From the NCBI GenBank assembly GCA_016235665.1, contig JACRJI010000016.1, positions 186,001-250,000 of the forward strand: 64,000 nt of DNA, written 5' to 3'. The translations under genes and the position numbers were made by a program. The DNA comes from a candidate division TA06 bacterium. Its GTDB lineage: Bacteria; Edwardsbacteria; AC1; EtOH8. Below are positions 25,364 through 34,301 of the stretch, piece after piece; within the stretch, counting starts at the first letter, position 1; every line of letters starts with the position of its first letter. The notes under the pieces are model-generated. The model was not told where the DNA came from. It ran no database searches and saw only the letters and a list, made by a program, of their open reading frames with translations.

Positions 25364-26669
25364 TTCTCCGGTTGATCTTTCCCGCCACCAGCTCCGCCGT
25401 ATGCTTGGAAACTCCCCTTTTGGAATCAACCAAACTGCGCGCTTTGGATCCGGTTGAAAATCTTTTTTGCTCATTGCCGAGAAGATCGTTTAAGATCGTC
25501 TTCAACTCCCCGGTATCCTTCACCTGCATCGCCCCGCCGCAGGCCAGAAGTCCTTCAGCGCTTTCCCGGGCGTTGAACATGTGGGGGCCGAATATCACCG
25601 GAAGCCCCAGGGCCGCCGGTTCCAGGGGATTATGCCCTCCCACCGGCGCCAGGCTGCCGCCAACAAAAGCGATATCCGAAGCCGCGTAGGCATTGACCAG
25701 TTCGCCGATGGTGTCCAGCAGCAGGACATCGAAATTGCTGGAAGCCCCGCCGTTCTTTTGTCCGCTGCGTTTGCTATAGTTCAAGTTTTGGGTGACAAGT
25801 AGTTTTTCCACCTCGGAGAACCTCCCCGGATGCCTCGGCGCTATGATCAATTTAATCTTTTGATTTTTGATTTTTGATTTTTGATTTTGCAATTCCTGCC
25901 AGGCCCCAAGTATCACAGTCTCCTCACCCTCCCTCGTGCTTCCGGCTGCAAACACTAGATCCTCCGGGCTCAGGCCGAAGTCCTTCCTCAAATCCTGTTT
26001 CTCTGTGGCAGAGACCGGACCCTTGATCCCGTCGTATTTCAGGTTTCCGGTGACGGTGACGAGGTCCCGGCGAACGCCCAGAGCCAGGTAGCGGTCAGCA
26101 TCCGCTTTGCTCTGGCAGGCTATCAGCTGCAGAGTGTTCAACAGCGGTCCGAACAAAAAACGCAGGGCGTTATAGTATCTGAAGGACCGGGCCGAAAGCC
26201 GGGCGTTGACCAGGAACACCGGAACGTTTTGCTTTTGGCACTGCCAGATCAGGTTGGGCCAGATCTCGGTCTCAGTCAGGACCAAGGCCCCGGGCCTTAC
26301 CCTCTTCAAAGCCAGCTTTTGGGCGAACCAGAAATCCAAAGGCAGAAAAAATATCCCGGCTGTTTTCCCGGAAAAGATCTCGCCGGCCCGCTTTTGCCCG
26401 GTGACGGTCATGGTGGACAGGACGATGTTCTTTTCAGGCATCAGGATTTTGAGCTGCGCCAGAAATGGGGCGATCACCCCCATCTCGCCCACCGAGGCCC
26501 CGTGGATCCAGACCGGACGGCCTTCTTGAGGTGTCAGCCAGCCCAGCCTCTGCCGCCATTTTTGGCGGTGGCCCAAGGCCAGCATCAACAGTAAATATGG
26601 CCATCCCAGCAGGAGGGCCATAAAAGTGATCAGATGGTAAAGTCCCATTCCCAAGGAAAATATCATCAC
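25353..26669 (-). CDS. waaA: 3-deoxy-D-manno-octulosonic acid (Kdo) transferase
   Basis: 438 residues. N-terminal membrane anchor (about 1-33), WIHGASVGEMG with the conserved glutamate (E62), LTETEIWPNLI (about 131-140), APRHPGRF and the C-terminal GGHNPLEPAALGLPVIFGP. It adds Kdo to lipid IVA on the cytoplasmic face, direct evidence for an LPS outer membrane. Residues 261-273 (QNQKSKIKNQKIK) are encoded by heptamer tract H and sit at a surface-loop position just before APRHPGRF; normal members lack them. Overlaps the upstream kinase gene by 4 nt. Confidence 0.95.
   Translation of the reverse strand: MMIFSLGMGLYHLITFMALLLGWPYLLLMLALGHRQKWRQRLGWLTPQEGRPVWIHGASVGEMGVIAPFLAQLKILMPEKNIVLSTMTVTGQKRAGEIFSGKTAGIFFLPLDFWFAQKLALKRVRPGALVLTETEIWPNLIWQCQKQNVPVFLVNARLSARSFRYYNALRFLFGPLLNTLQLIACQSKADADRYLALGVRRDLVTVTGNLKYDGIKGPVSATEKQDLRKDFGLSPEDLVFAAGSTREGEETVILGAWQELQNQKSKIKNQKIKLIIAPRHPGRFSEVEKLLVTQNLNYSKRSGQKNGGASSNFDVLLLDTIGELVNAYAASDIAFVGGSLAPVGGHNPLEPAALGLPVIFGPHMFNARESAEGLLACGGAMQVKDTGELKTILNDLLGNEQKRFSTGSKARSLVDSKRGVSKHTAELVAGKINRRRQD
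25855..25890 (-). repeat. heptamer-periodic tract H inside waaA
   Basis: TTTTTGA recurs with its G at 25862, 25869, 25876 and 25883: nearly perfect, the least decayed tract of the set. It encodes WaaA residues about 261-273 in frame. Confidence 0.85.
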
Positions 26670-27670
26670 CAGTTCCTCAAGGCCTGTTTCAGTTCTTCCG
26701 CCGTCACTTCCGCCACCCCGAACTTGGAGACCTCCACCCCGGCCGCGTGATTGGCCGTCACCGCCGCCTCCAGCAGGCTGGCTCCGGCGCAGAGCGACAG
26801 GGTGGCCACCGCGATCACGGTGTCTCCGGCCCCGGAGACGTCGTAAACTTCCCTGGCGGCGGTGGGTATCCGGAATACTTCGCCCCTGCGGGCGGTGAAG
26901 AGGTACATCCCCTGGTCGCCGGCGGTGATCAGCACCGCCTGGGCCTCCAGCTGTCCTAACAGGGCCTTCCCGGCTTTGATGATGTCTTCGGGTCCGGAGA
27001 TCTTGGCTCCCAAGGCCCGTTCGGCCTCGTGGATGTTGGGTTTGAAGAGCGTCACTCCCTTGAAATCCAGAAAATGATTGAATTTGGGATCCACCGTTAT
27101 TATTTTCTTGTATTTGAGACTCAGCTCCAGTGCGGCTTTCAACACCGGGGAGGTTATCAGCCCCTTGTTGTAGTCTTCGATCAGAATGGCGTCGGCCTGG
27201 GGGATAAGTTTTTCCAACGCTTTGATCACCTTTTGCTGGGCGGCCGGAGAAATGTCCTGGCGGTGCTCCCGGTCCACCCGCACCACCTGCTGGTGGCTGG
27301 CCACGATCCTGGTCTTGATGGTGGTGGGCCGCCCGGACTGGTTAACCAGCCCCAGTTCGGAGATCTTCCTGGTCTTGAATTCCCGCCGCAGCATTTTCTC
27401 GGCCCGGTCGCTGCCCACCGTTCCCACCGGAAAGGCCTGTCCCTTAAGGGCCGCGATGTTCCAGGCCACATTGGCCGCCCCTCCCAGGTGGAACTCCTCC
27501 CGGCTGACCTCCACCACCGGCACCGGGGCCTCGGGCGAGATCCTTGACACCGCCCCGAACAGGTATTCGTCCAGCATCAGGTCGCCTAAGACCACCACCT
27601 TGCGCCGGGCGAAGCCGTTGATGAGCTTTTCTGCCCGTTTGGGGCTGATCTTGTATTTGCTTGGGTTCAT
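26666..27670 (-). CDS. rfaE1: D-glycero-beta-D-manno-heptose-7-phosphate kinase
   Basis: 334 residues, PfkB/ribokinase fold: RRKVVVLGDLMLDEYLFG (about 22-40), GGAANVAWN, and the catalytic SGAGDTVIAVATLSL (anion hole GAGD). It corresponds to the N-terminal kinase half of HldE; the C-terminal adenylyltransferase half is absent and not found elsewhere in the window. It makes ADP-heptose precursor for LPS core, in agreement with the overlapping waaA. Ribosome site AGGGA about 5 nt before the ATG. Confidence 0.93.
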   Translation of the reverse strand: MNPSKYKISPKRAEKLINGFARRKVVVLGDLMLDEYLFGAVSRISPEAPVPVVEVSREEFHLGGAANVAWNIAALKGQAFPVGTVGSDRAEKMLRREFKTRKISELGLVNQSGRPTTIKTRIVASHQQVVRVDREHRQDISPAAQQKVIKALEKLIPQADAILIEDYNKGLITSPVLKAALELSLKYKKIITVDPKFNHFLDFKGVTLFKPNIHEAERALGAKISGPEDIIKAGKALLGQLEAQAVLITAGDQGMYLFTARRGEVFRIPTAAREVYDVSGAGDTVIAVATLSLCAGASLLEAAVTANHAAGVEVSKFGVAEVTAEELKQALRNW

Positions 27671-27775
27671 ATGATTCCCTAGTTTTGTACGTTGGCAGTT
27701 ATTTTCTTAAGCGAGTGCGTAGACAATATTGATTCAACTCACCTATGCATGTGTTCCGCAGTACCTCGAAGATAA

Positions 27776-28540
27776 TTAGAAGGTATAGCCCCCTGTTAAC
27801 ATTAAGCAAGATATTTGTTGTTTGCGCGTTGCTTGGCATATGTTACTGCTGTTGTTGTCATACAAATCATACTCCGGTTCGCTGCTTAAACAACGAAGTA
27901 TTATTGAAGCAGAACCGATGGATATTCCGGCCCCAACCCCGAACCCAAAATAAAATTCAGGGGGGAATGGGCTACTAATATGCATAGAGTCACTTATAAA
28001 CCATTGTCCTGGAATTCTTGTAAGAAGCACCCCTAACTGCCCGAAACCCAAAACCTCGACTTTCGGCCAAGCATTCCCTCTTACTTCCCATCCCGTCAGC
28101 AGCCAGCCCAAAGCCCAATTTTTTAAATTGGGCTTTTTCGGGCGGTTAACTGAAAGATTGACGCTCGACATCCAAGCTACGTTGGGCGATAATTTTTTGC
28201 TGAAATCAACACCTATAACATAACCATTTTTTGCCATGCCTGCTTTAGAACCATCTCCGTCACCAAATTCATCGATGGGTATGGAACTCCCGGCAAATAA
28301 CGTCACACCCTTTGTATTTGGGCCATCGGTGATCTTTTTCACTTCGCTCATGGAATAGGCATAAATGCTGCCGTCAGCCGTTTGTATCTTCAAGCCACTA
28401 TCGGGAATGAATTCGACTATTTTCCCTTTGATGATGCTGCCATTTTTAAGATAAACCACGTCCTGTGCCAGTATTTGAGCAGGACAGACGACCAAGCTTA
28501 ACGCGATAACCGCCAACAGAATCAGTAGAAGATTTCTCAT
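27776..28540 (-). CDS. putative outer-membrane beta-barrel protein, unknown
   Basis: 254 residues. Signal peptide (about 1-25, ending AQILAQ), then a short SH3-like segment, DVVYLKNGSIIKGKIVEFIPDSGLKIQTADGSI-type (about 27-70), common at the start of secreted proteins in FCB-group genomes. The rest (about 78-254) alternates hydrophobic and polar residues, with glycine-rich turns and a terminal aromatic (GGYTF), consistent with an 8-stranded barrel. Ribosome site AAGGG lies before the ATG. No specific family recognised. Confidence 0.65.
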   Translation of the reverse strand: MRNLLLILLAVIALSLVVCPAQILAQDVVYLKNGSIIKGKIVEFIPDSGLKIQTADGSIYAYSMSEVKKITDGPNTKGVTLFAGSSIPIDEFGDGDGSKAGMAKNGYVIGVDFSKKLSPNVAWMSSVNLSVNRPKKPNLKNWALGWLLTGWEVRGNAWPKVEVLGFGQLGVLLTRIPGQWFISDSMHISSPFPPEFYFGFGVGAGISIGSASIILRCLSSEPEYDLYDNNSSNICQATRKQQISCLMLTGGYTF

Positions 28541-28798
28541 GGTGAACCCTTGGGTGGTTTTTTTATTCAGTTAAATTACATAACGCTGCTGCCACTCCAG
28601 AAGATCAAGGCCAGATTACCTTATGATTTATCACCTCAACCAGTTAATAGTCCCTGCTCTATGTATCATAAACCACTGGGCGCCCGTCTGTCAACTCTTT
28701 TTTATTTGGAATTTCCCCTTGCGTTATCATTTTGCTTGTGATATATTATTTACTGGGGTTTGCCCTGATTTACCGCAATTATGGATGGATTTTAAGAT
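28541..28798 (+). promoter_or_regulatory. divergent intergenic region with phoH-operon promoter
   Basis: 258 nt between the divergent barrel gene and phoH. On the plus strand TTGCGT (28719-28724), a 17-nt spacer and TATATT (28742-28747) form a good sigma70-type promoter about 50 nt upstream of the phoH ATG. No gene or strong hairpin is seen in the rest of the region. Confidence 0.55.
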
Positions 28799-29803
28799 AT
28801 GCCTAAAGAACTACAAGAAATAACCGAGCGGATCTCCCTGGCCGGCATCGATCCGGTGAATCTTTTGGGGCCGGGGGATTCCAACTTAAAGGTGATCCAG
28901 CATTCCTTCAAGGCCAAGATCTTCGCCCGGGGCGACGAGGTCATCATCAAGGGTTCAACCGAGGAGCTGGAGGCCATCACTTCGCTGATACTGAATCTCA
29001 GAGCCCGGGTGGAATCGGGATCGGTGCTGCAGGAGCGGGACATAGGGCTGGCAATCAGCCAGGCCGGCGAGCGGCATCGGGACATCCAGGAACGGGGGAC
29101 CGTGGCCGCTTTGGCCCTTAAAAAGCTGATCCGGCCCAAATCGCCCGGCCAGTCCCAGTACCTGGATGCCATCAAAGACCACGACCTGGTGATAGCGGTG
29201 GGGCCGGCCGGAACCGGCAAGACCTATCTGGCGGTGGCCGCGGCGGTGGCGGCCTTGAACGAGCGCCAGGTGGAGCGCATCATCCTCTGCCGTCCCGCCG
29301 TCGAGGCCGGGGAATCGCTGGGGTTTTTGCCGGGCGATTTCCGGGACAAGATCGACCCCTACATGCGGCCCCTGTACGACGCGCTGTACGACCTGATGTC
29401 CCCGGAGAAGGTGCGCCGCTTCATGGCCAACGAGATCATCGAGATAGTGCCCCTGGCCTACATGCGGGGCCGGACCCTTAACAACTCCTTCGTGATATTG
29501 GACGAGGCCCAGAACGCCACCCGCACCCAGATGAAGATGTTCTTGACCCGGCTGGGCTTTAATTCCAAGGCGGTGGTCACCGGTGACGTCACCCAGATAG
29601 ACCTGCCCCGCAACGACAGCTCCGGCCTGGTACACATCCAGGAGGTGCTTTCCCGGGTGGAGGGAATAAAGTTCATCAACCTGTCAGAACGGGATGTGGT
29701 GAGGCACCACCTGGTGCAGAGGATCATCCAGGCCTACCAGAGTAGCAGCCAGAACGAAGGCCGGGAACAGGGACAGGACGAAAAGACCGGGCCATCGGAT
29801 TGA
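28799..29803 (+). CDS. phoH: PhoH family ATPase
   Basis: 334 residues. N-terminal KH-like region (about 15-70), then the PhoH ATPase domain: Walker A GPAGTGKT (135-142), CRPAVEAGESLGFLPGD, Walker B region FVILDEAQNAT (about 230) and the VVTGDVTQIDLP sensor segment. PhoH-YbeY pairs are conserved across bacteria and linked to RNA metabolism and ribosome quality. Here phoH heads an operon with an HD phosphodiesterase, ybeY, a CNNM protein and recO, the usual arrangement. Confidence 0.95.
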   Translation: MPKELQEITERISLAGIDPVNLLGPGDSNLKVIQHSFKAKIFARGDEVIIKGSTEELEAITSLILNLRARVESGSVLQERDIGLAISQAGERHRDIQERGTVAALALKKLIRPKSPGQSQYLDAIKDHDLVIAVGPAGTGKTYLAVAAAVAALNERQVERIILCRPAVEAGESLGFLPGDFRDKIDPYMRPLYDALYDLMSPEKVRRFMANEIIEIVPLAYMRGRTLNNSFVILDEAQNATRTQMKMFLTRLGFNSKAVVTGDVTQIDLPRNDSSGLVHIQEVLSRVEGIKFINLSERDVVRHHLVQRIIQAYQSSSQNEGREQGQDEKTGPSD

Positions 29804-29819
29804 AATACAGCATGAATAA

Positions 29820-30206
29820 ATGCGAAAAATAAATATTAAATACTTAGTTCTTACACTCGGTTTTATTCTTGGGATTTTCTATTTCAAGGATGTACCGGTA
29901 GCAATATTTACTATGAGCAATAACCCGCCATTTTGGGAGTTAGTAGGTTTCTTTTCAGGACCCGTGGCAACTTTACCAGTAATATTATTGGGATTTTCCC
30001 GCTACAGATTAAGTGGGTATTTGCTATTGATATGTTCATTATTAAATTGCATATCGATACTATTTGGCAATTTCATCAATGACCCACCTAAGTTAGGCTT
30101 AGTATCTTTCTTCAGTTTACCACCTATGTTTATTAGCGCACTCATTATTTTTAGCAATCAAAAACTGTCTTCAACTCAACCCCCGAAGGTTGAACCAAGC
30201 ATATGA
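29820..30206 (+). CDS. small membrane protein inserted in the phoH-pgpH operon
   Basis: 128 residues with four predicted helices (about 7-26, 40-58, 64-83, 91-110) and a short polar tail ending PPKVEPSI. It starts 17 nt after phoH and its TGA overlaps the ATG of the HD gene. The gene is markedly more AT-rich than its operon neighbours, with different codon choice (many ATA, TTA, AAT), suggesting later acquisition. Similar in build to generic four-helix bacterial membrane proteins; function unknown. Confidence 0.65.
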   Translation: MRKINIKYLVLTLGFILGIFYFKDVPVAIFTMSNNPPFWELVGFFSGPVATLPVILLGFSRYRLSGYLLLICSLLNCISILFGNFINDPPKLGLVSFFSLPPMFISALIIFSNQKLSSTQPPKVEPSI

Positions 30207-32434
30207 AATTAGATTTTAAAACCAGATCCCTAAACTTCGCCAAGGCCTTCTGGCCCTTGGACGCCCCGGCCCGCAAAAGGCAGATCTTCTGGCTTAAACG
30301 GGCCGCCATCGCCTTCGGCCTGCTTTTGATCGTGGCCAACCTCTTCTCCCCGGCCCGCCACGACGAGCTGGAGATGAAGGAAGGCGACGTCAGCAACCAC
30401 GACATCGTAGCCCCCTTCGACTTCCCGGTGCTGAAGTATCCGGGGGAGCTGGCGGCCCAGCAGGACAGCGCCGAGCTTAACATGCTGGCCATCGCCTACC
30501 GCAGCCCCGAGGTGGACAACAAGATACTGGGCGACGTCGACCGTTTTCTGGTAAAGCTTTCCGCCCTCCGGGAGGAGGATGAGTATCTATCGGTCAAAAA
30601 GAAACGGCTGGAAAGCTGGGGACTGGGGATCTCCCCGGCCACCGTAAACCTGCTGTTGTCCCTGCCCGAGCTTTATCCCTTTCAGCAGGGCCTCCATTCC
30701 ATCTGCCGCCAGACGGTCTCCACCGGCATCCTGCCTTTAAGCGACGAGCAGACCCGGGGGCTGGGGAACCAGATAGTGATCCGGGACCAGGATCAGCTTA
30801 AGCGGACTCCGGTGCAGGACCTGGCCACCGCCCAAAGTCTGCCGTTGCTGATGAAGATCAAGGCCGAACAGGCTTTCCCAAAGTCGGCTCCGCTGGCCCA
30901 GGCCGCCGCCGAGGCGGCCACCGGACTGCTGGTGCCCAATCTTAACCTGGACCTGGATGAAGTGAACAACGCCCGGGCGCTGGCCCGCCACAATGTGCCC
31001 CTGGCCGTGGGCCAGGTAGCCAAGGGGGAGCGCTTGGTGGCGTCCTATCAGGTGATCGACGCCCCGGCCGCCCAAAAGCTCTACTCCCTTAAGGTGCGCC
31101 TGGACGAGATCGCCCTGGTCTCCCGCCAGGGCGGCTGGCGGTATCTTTTGACCTTGCTGTCAAGGCTTCTGGCTCTGGGCTTCTTTCTGGGGATTTTGAT
31201 CATCTACCTCTACCGTTTCCGGCCCGAGATCTTCAACAATGATTCCCATCTGCTGCTTTTGGCGGTGGTGATCCTGCTGACCATGCTGGGCGGCTGGGCG
31301 GTGCTGGGGCAGCAACGCCTCTCGCCGTATCTGATCCCGGCGGCGGTGGGCCCGCTGATCATCGGTCTGATCTTCGACGTAACTTTGGGGGCGGTGGTGG
31401 CCATCACCGGCAGCCTGCTTTTGGGAGTGGTCACCGGATTCAACTTCCCTTTGACCGTGGTACTGCTGGCCTCGGGCGCGGTGGCGGCCTTCGCAGCCAG
31501 AGACCTGCGGGGCCGGCTTAAGTTCATCTTCAAGAGTTTTTTTGCCATCAGCCTGATCAACATCCTGGCCATAGCCGCGGTGGAATATTTAAGGCAGGCC
31601 CCGGCCGGGCAGATCAAGCAGGCATTGGCGCTGGGGCCGGCCAACGCCGCCCTTTCTGTGGTTCTGGCCCTGGTGTTGCTTCCCGTCCTGGAGGCCGTCT
31701 TCAGGGCCACCACCGACTACAGCCTGCTGGAGCTGGCCGACCCGGATCAGTCCCTGCTGAAGAGGCTCTCGCTGGAAGCGCCGGGAACCTTCCAGCACAG
31801 TCTTTTAGTGGGCAACCTGGCCGAGGCCGCCGCCCTCGCCATCGGGGCCAACAGCCTCCAGGCCCGGATCATGGGATACTACCACGATGCCGGCAAGCTG
31901 GCCAAGCCCGATTACTTCATCGAGAACCAGAACACCGGGGTCAACCGCCACGATGGGCTGGCCCCCAAGGTCAGCCATCTGGTGCTGGTCTCCCACGTCA
32001 AGGACGGAGTGGAGCTGGCAAAAAAACAGCGCCTGCCCCAGCTGATAGTGGACGCCATAGCCCAGCACCACGGAACTACTCTTTCCAAATTCTTTTACCT
32101 CAAGGCGGTCCAGACCAGCGAAGGCGGGGTGCTGGAATCCGACTTCCGCTATCCCGGGCCCAAACCCCAGTCCAAGGAGATCGGGCTGGTGATGCTGGCC
32201 GACGTGGTGGAGGCCACCGTCCGGTCGCTCAAGGACCATAGCACCAAAAGGGTGCGCAAGGTGGTCCGGGCCATCATAGCCGAGAAGGCCAACCAGCTGG
32301 AGCTGGACGAATCCAACCTGACCCTGCATGAGCTGAATTTGACCGGGGAGGCCTTCATGCCGGTGCTGACCGCGGTCTTCCATCCCCGGATAGAATATCC
32401 CCAGACCAGCATGCTGGAAGAAAAACCGCGCTAG
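30203..32434 (+). CDS. 7TM-HD (PgpH/YqfF-type) phosphodiesterase
   Basis: 743 residues: one helix near the N-terminus (about 30-47), a large extracytoplasmic region (7TMR-HDED), seven helices (about 310-510) and a cytoplasmic HD domain with HSLLVGNLAEAAA, the GYYHDAGKLAKPDYF HD pair and IAQHHGTT. Characterised PgpH proteins hydrolyse cyclic di-AMP; that activity here is by family membership only, and no diadenylate cyclase is seen in the window. Start overlaps the preceding small gene (ATGA). Confidence 0.9.
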   Translation: MKLDFKTRSLNFAKAFWPLDAPARKRQIFWLKRAAIAFGLLLIVANLFSPARHDELEMKEGDVSNHDIVAPFDFPVLKYPGELAAQQDSAELNMLAIAYRSPEVDNKILGDVDRFLVKLSALREEDEYLSVKKKRLESWGLGISPATVNLLLSLPELYPFQQGLHSICRQTVSTGILPLSDEQTRGLGNQIVIRDQDQLKRTPVQDLATAQSLPLLMKIKAEQAFPKSAPLAQAAAEAATGLLVPNLNLDLDEVNNARALARHNVPLAVGQVAKGERLVASYQVIDAPAAQKLYSLKVRLDEIALVSRQGGWRYLLTLLSRLLALGFFLGILIIYLYRFRPEIFNNDSHLLLLAVVILLTMLGGWAVLGQQRLSPYLIPAAVGPLIIGLIFDVTLGAVVAITGSLLLGVVTGFNFPLTVVLLASGAVAAFAARDLRGRLKFIFKSFFAISLINILAIAAVEYLRQAPAGQIKQALALGPANAALSVVLALVLLPVLEAVFRATTDYSLLELADPDQSLLKRLSLEAPGTFQHSLLVGNLAEAAALAIGANSLQARIMGYYHDAGKLAKPDYFIENQNTGVNRHDGLAPKVSHLVLVSHVKDGVELAKKQRLPQLIVDAIAQHHGTTLSKFFYLKAVQTSEGGVLESDFRYPGPKPQSKEIGLVMLADVVEATVRSLKDHSTKRVRKVVRAIIAEKANQLELDESNLTLHELNLTGEAFMPVLTAVFHPRIEYPQTSMLEEKPR

Positions 32435-32453
32435 CAATATTGCCGTATTTCAT

Positions 32454-32882
32454 ATGTCCGTACATTTTGAGCATCTGGTCCCCGTCCGGGATTTCAAGCC
32501 TTCCAGCCTGAAGGCTTTGATAGAAAGGATATTGAAAGTGGAATCCCGCCCGGGCTGCGACCTGACCGTGATCTTCACTGACAGCGCCCACCTGCGCCGT
32601 CTCAACCGCCGCTACCGGGGCAAGGACAAAGTGACCGATGTCATCTCCTTTGCCATGACCGAAGGAGCTGACTCCCGGTATAATGCAAAAGAACTGGGCG
32701 ACGTCTATATCTCCCTGCCCCGGGCCCGGCGCCAGGCCCGGGAATACCGGGTCGCGGCCGGGGAGGAGATCAAAAGGCTGACGGTCCACGGGGTATTGCA
32801 CCTTCTGGGATACGACCATGTCAAACCCGGCCAGGCCCCCAAAATGCAGCGCCGGGAAGAATTCTATCTTTACGGGAATTGA
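32454..32882 (+). CDS. ybeY: YbeY endoribonuclease
   Basis: 142 residues, normal length. The zinc motif HGVLHLLGYDH places the three histidines at 112, 116 and 122; the upstream TDVISFAM segment is also conserved. It matures the 3' end of 16S rRNA and takes part in ribosome quality control. It lies 19 nt after the HD gene, in the canonical phoH operon. Confidence 0.96.
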   Translation: MSVHFEHLVPVRDFKPSSLKALIERILKVESRPGCDLTVIFTDSAHLRRLNRRYRGKDKVTDVISFAMTEGADSRYNAKELGDVYISLPRARRQAREYRVAAGEEIKRLTVHGVLHLLGYDHVKPGQAPKMQRREEFYLYGN

Positions 32883-32917
32883 CCCCGCAACTTGAAACAA
32901 AAGGGAGTGCTTAAACT

Positions 32918-34288
32918 TTGGATATTTCCATCTGGGGCGAACTGCTGTTGATCGCGGCGCTGATCTTTTTCAACGGACTTTTGTCCGCCTCCGAAATAGC
33001 CCTGATCACGGTCCGCAAAAGCAGCCTTAAGGAGCTGGCCCATCGCGGAGATCTGAGGGCCAAGTCGGCCTTAAGGCTTTTGGAGGACCCCTCCCGGCTG
33101 TTCGCCACAATTCAGATGGGCGTCACCTTTTTGGGCTTTCTGGCTTCGGCTGTGGCCGCCGTTTCCAGCTACAAGCTGGTATCCCAGGCCCTGGAAGGCG
33201 TTCCCCTGGGCATCATCTCCAAAAACAGCCATCCCATCGCCCTGGCCCTGGTCACCGCGGTGGTCTCCTTCTTCACCATCATCCTGGGTGAGCTGACCCC
33301 CAAGAACATCGCCCTCAAACATTCCCAGTTCATCACCCTGCTGGCCGCCAGACCCCTGGAGTTTGTGGCGGCGGCGGCCCGGCCAGCCATCTGGCTTTTG
33401 ACCAAAGCCACCGACCTGGCCCTCTCCTTCTTCGGGATCAAGAAGGCACAGCTTTCCTCCAAGATCACCGAAGACGAGATTAAGGCCCTGCTTTCGGCCG
33501 GGCACGAGCAGGGGGTGCTGGACAGCAGCGAGACCGAGATGATCCACGGGATCTTCGAGCTGGGGGACAAGACCGCCCGGGAGATCATGGTGCCCCGGAT
33601 CGACATGGTGGCGGCCCCTTCGGACCTTCCCATCGTCAAGGCGGTCAAACTGATGGAGAAGGCCGGACACTCCCGGATTCCGGTCTACCGCCAGACCATC
33701 GACAACATCGTGGGGATAGCCTACGCTACAGACATCAACAAAATTCTGCGCTCGGGAGTCAAGAACCAGCCGGTGGACGAGCTGGCCCGGCCCGCCCATT
33801 TTGTGCCCGAGTCCAAGAAGCTGGACGGCCTGCTGCAGGAGTTCCAGTCATGGAAGACCCACCTGGCCATCGTAGTGGACGAGTACGGCGGCACCGCCGG
33901 GATGGTCACTTTGGAGGACGTGCTGGAGGAGATAGTGGGCGAGGTCCGGGACGAGTTCGACACCGAGGAGCCGCTGTTCCGCAAAATCGACGAAAGGTCC
34001 TACCGGATCGACGCCCGGATAGACATCGAGCAGTTGAACGAAGCCCTGGGCTCCGATTTTCCCACCGAGGGTTTTGAGACCCTGGGCGGTTTCATCTACG
34101 ACATCGCCGGCAAGGTACCGTCATCCGGGGAAAAACTCAAATGGCCGAAAGACCAGCCGACCTGGGAATTCACGGTGGAGGCAGTACGCAAGCGGAGGAT
34201 CATGGCCGTCCGGGCCAGGCGGCTGATCAAACCGTCCTCCAAGACCAGCCCGCAGGACGGTGCAGGGCAGAGTACGCTCACAGAATGA
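32918..34288 (+). CDS. CorC/HlyC (CNNM-type) transporter with CBS domains
   Basis: 456 residues. DUF21 membrane domain with three or four helices (about 7-190; FNGLLSASEIALITVRKSSLKELA), a CBS pair (REIMVPRIDMVAAPSDL and AIVVDEYGGTAGMVTLEDVLEEIVGE, about 218-345) and the C-terminal CorC_HlyC domain (about 355-435). Members export magnesium or sense divalent cations. The start is a TTG at 32918 about 10 nt after AAGGGAG; no ATG precedes the DUF21 start. Confidence 0.92.
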   Translation: MDISIWGELLLIAALIFFNGLLSASEIALITVRKSSLKELAHRGDLRAKSALRLLEDPSRLFATIQMGVTFLGFLASAVAAVSSYKLVSQALEGVPLGIISKNSHPIALALVTAVVSFFTIILGELTPKNIALKHSQFITLLAARPLEFVAAAARPAIWLLTKATDLALSFFGIKKAQLSSKITEDEIKALLSAGHEQGVLDSSETEMIHGIFELGDKTAREIMVPRIDMVAAPSDLPIVKAVKLMEKAGHSRIPVYRQTIDNIVGIAYATDINKILRSGVKNQPVDELARPAHFVPESKKLDGLLQEFQSWKTHLAIVVDEYGGTAGMVTLEDVLEEIVGEVRDEFDTEEPLFRKIDERSYRIDARIDIEQLNEALGSDFPTEGFETLGGFIYDIAGKVPSSGEKLKWPKDQPTWEFTVEAVRKRRIMAVRARRLIKPSSKTSPQDGAGQSTLTE

Positions 34289-34301
34289 ATGGCGAGAACC
34301 G

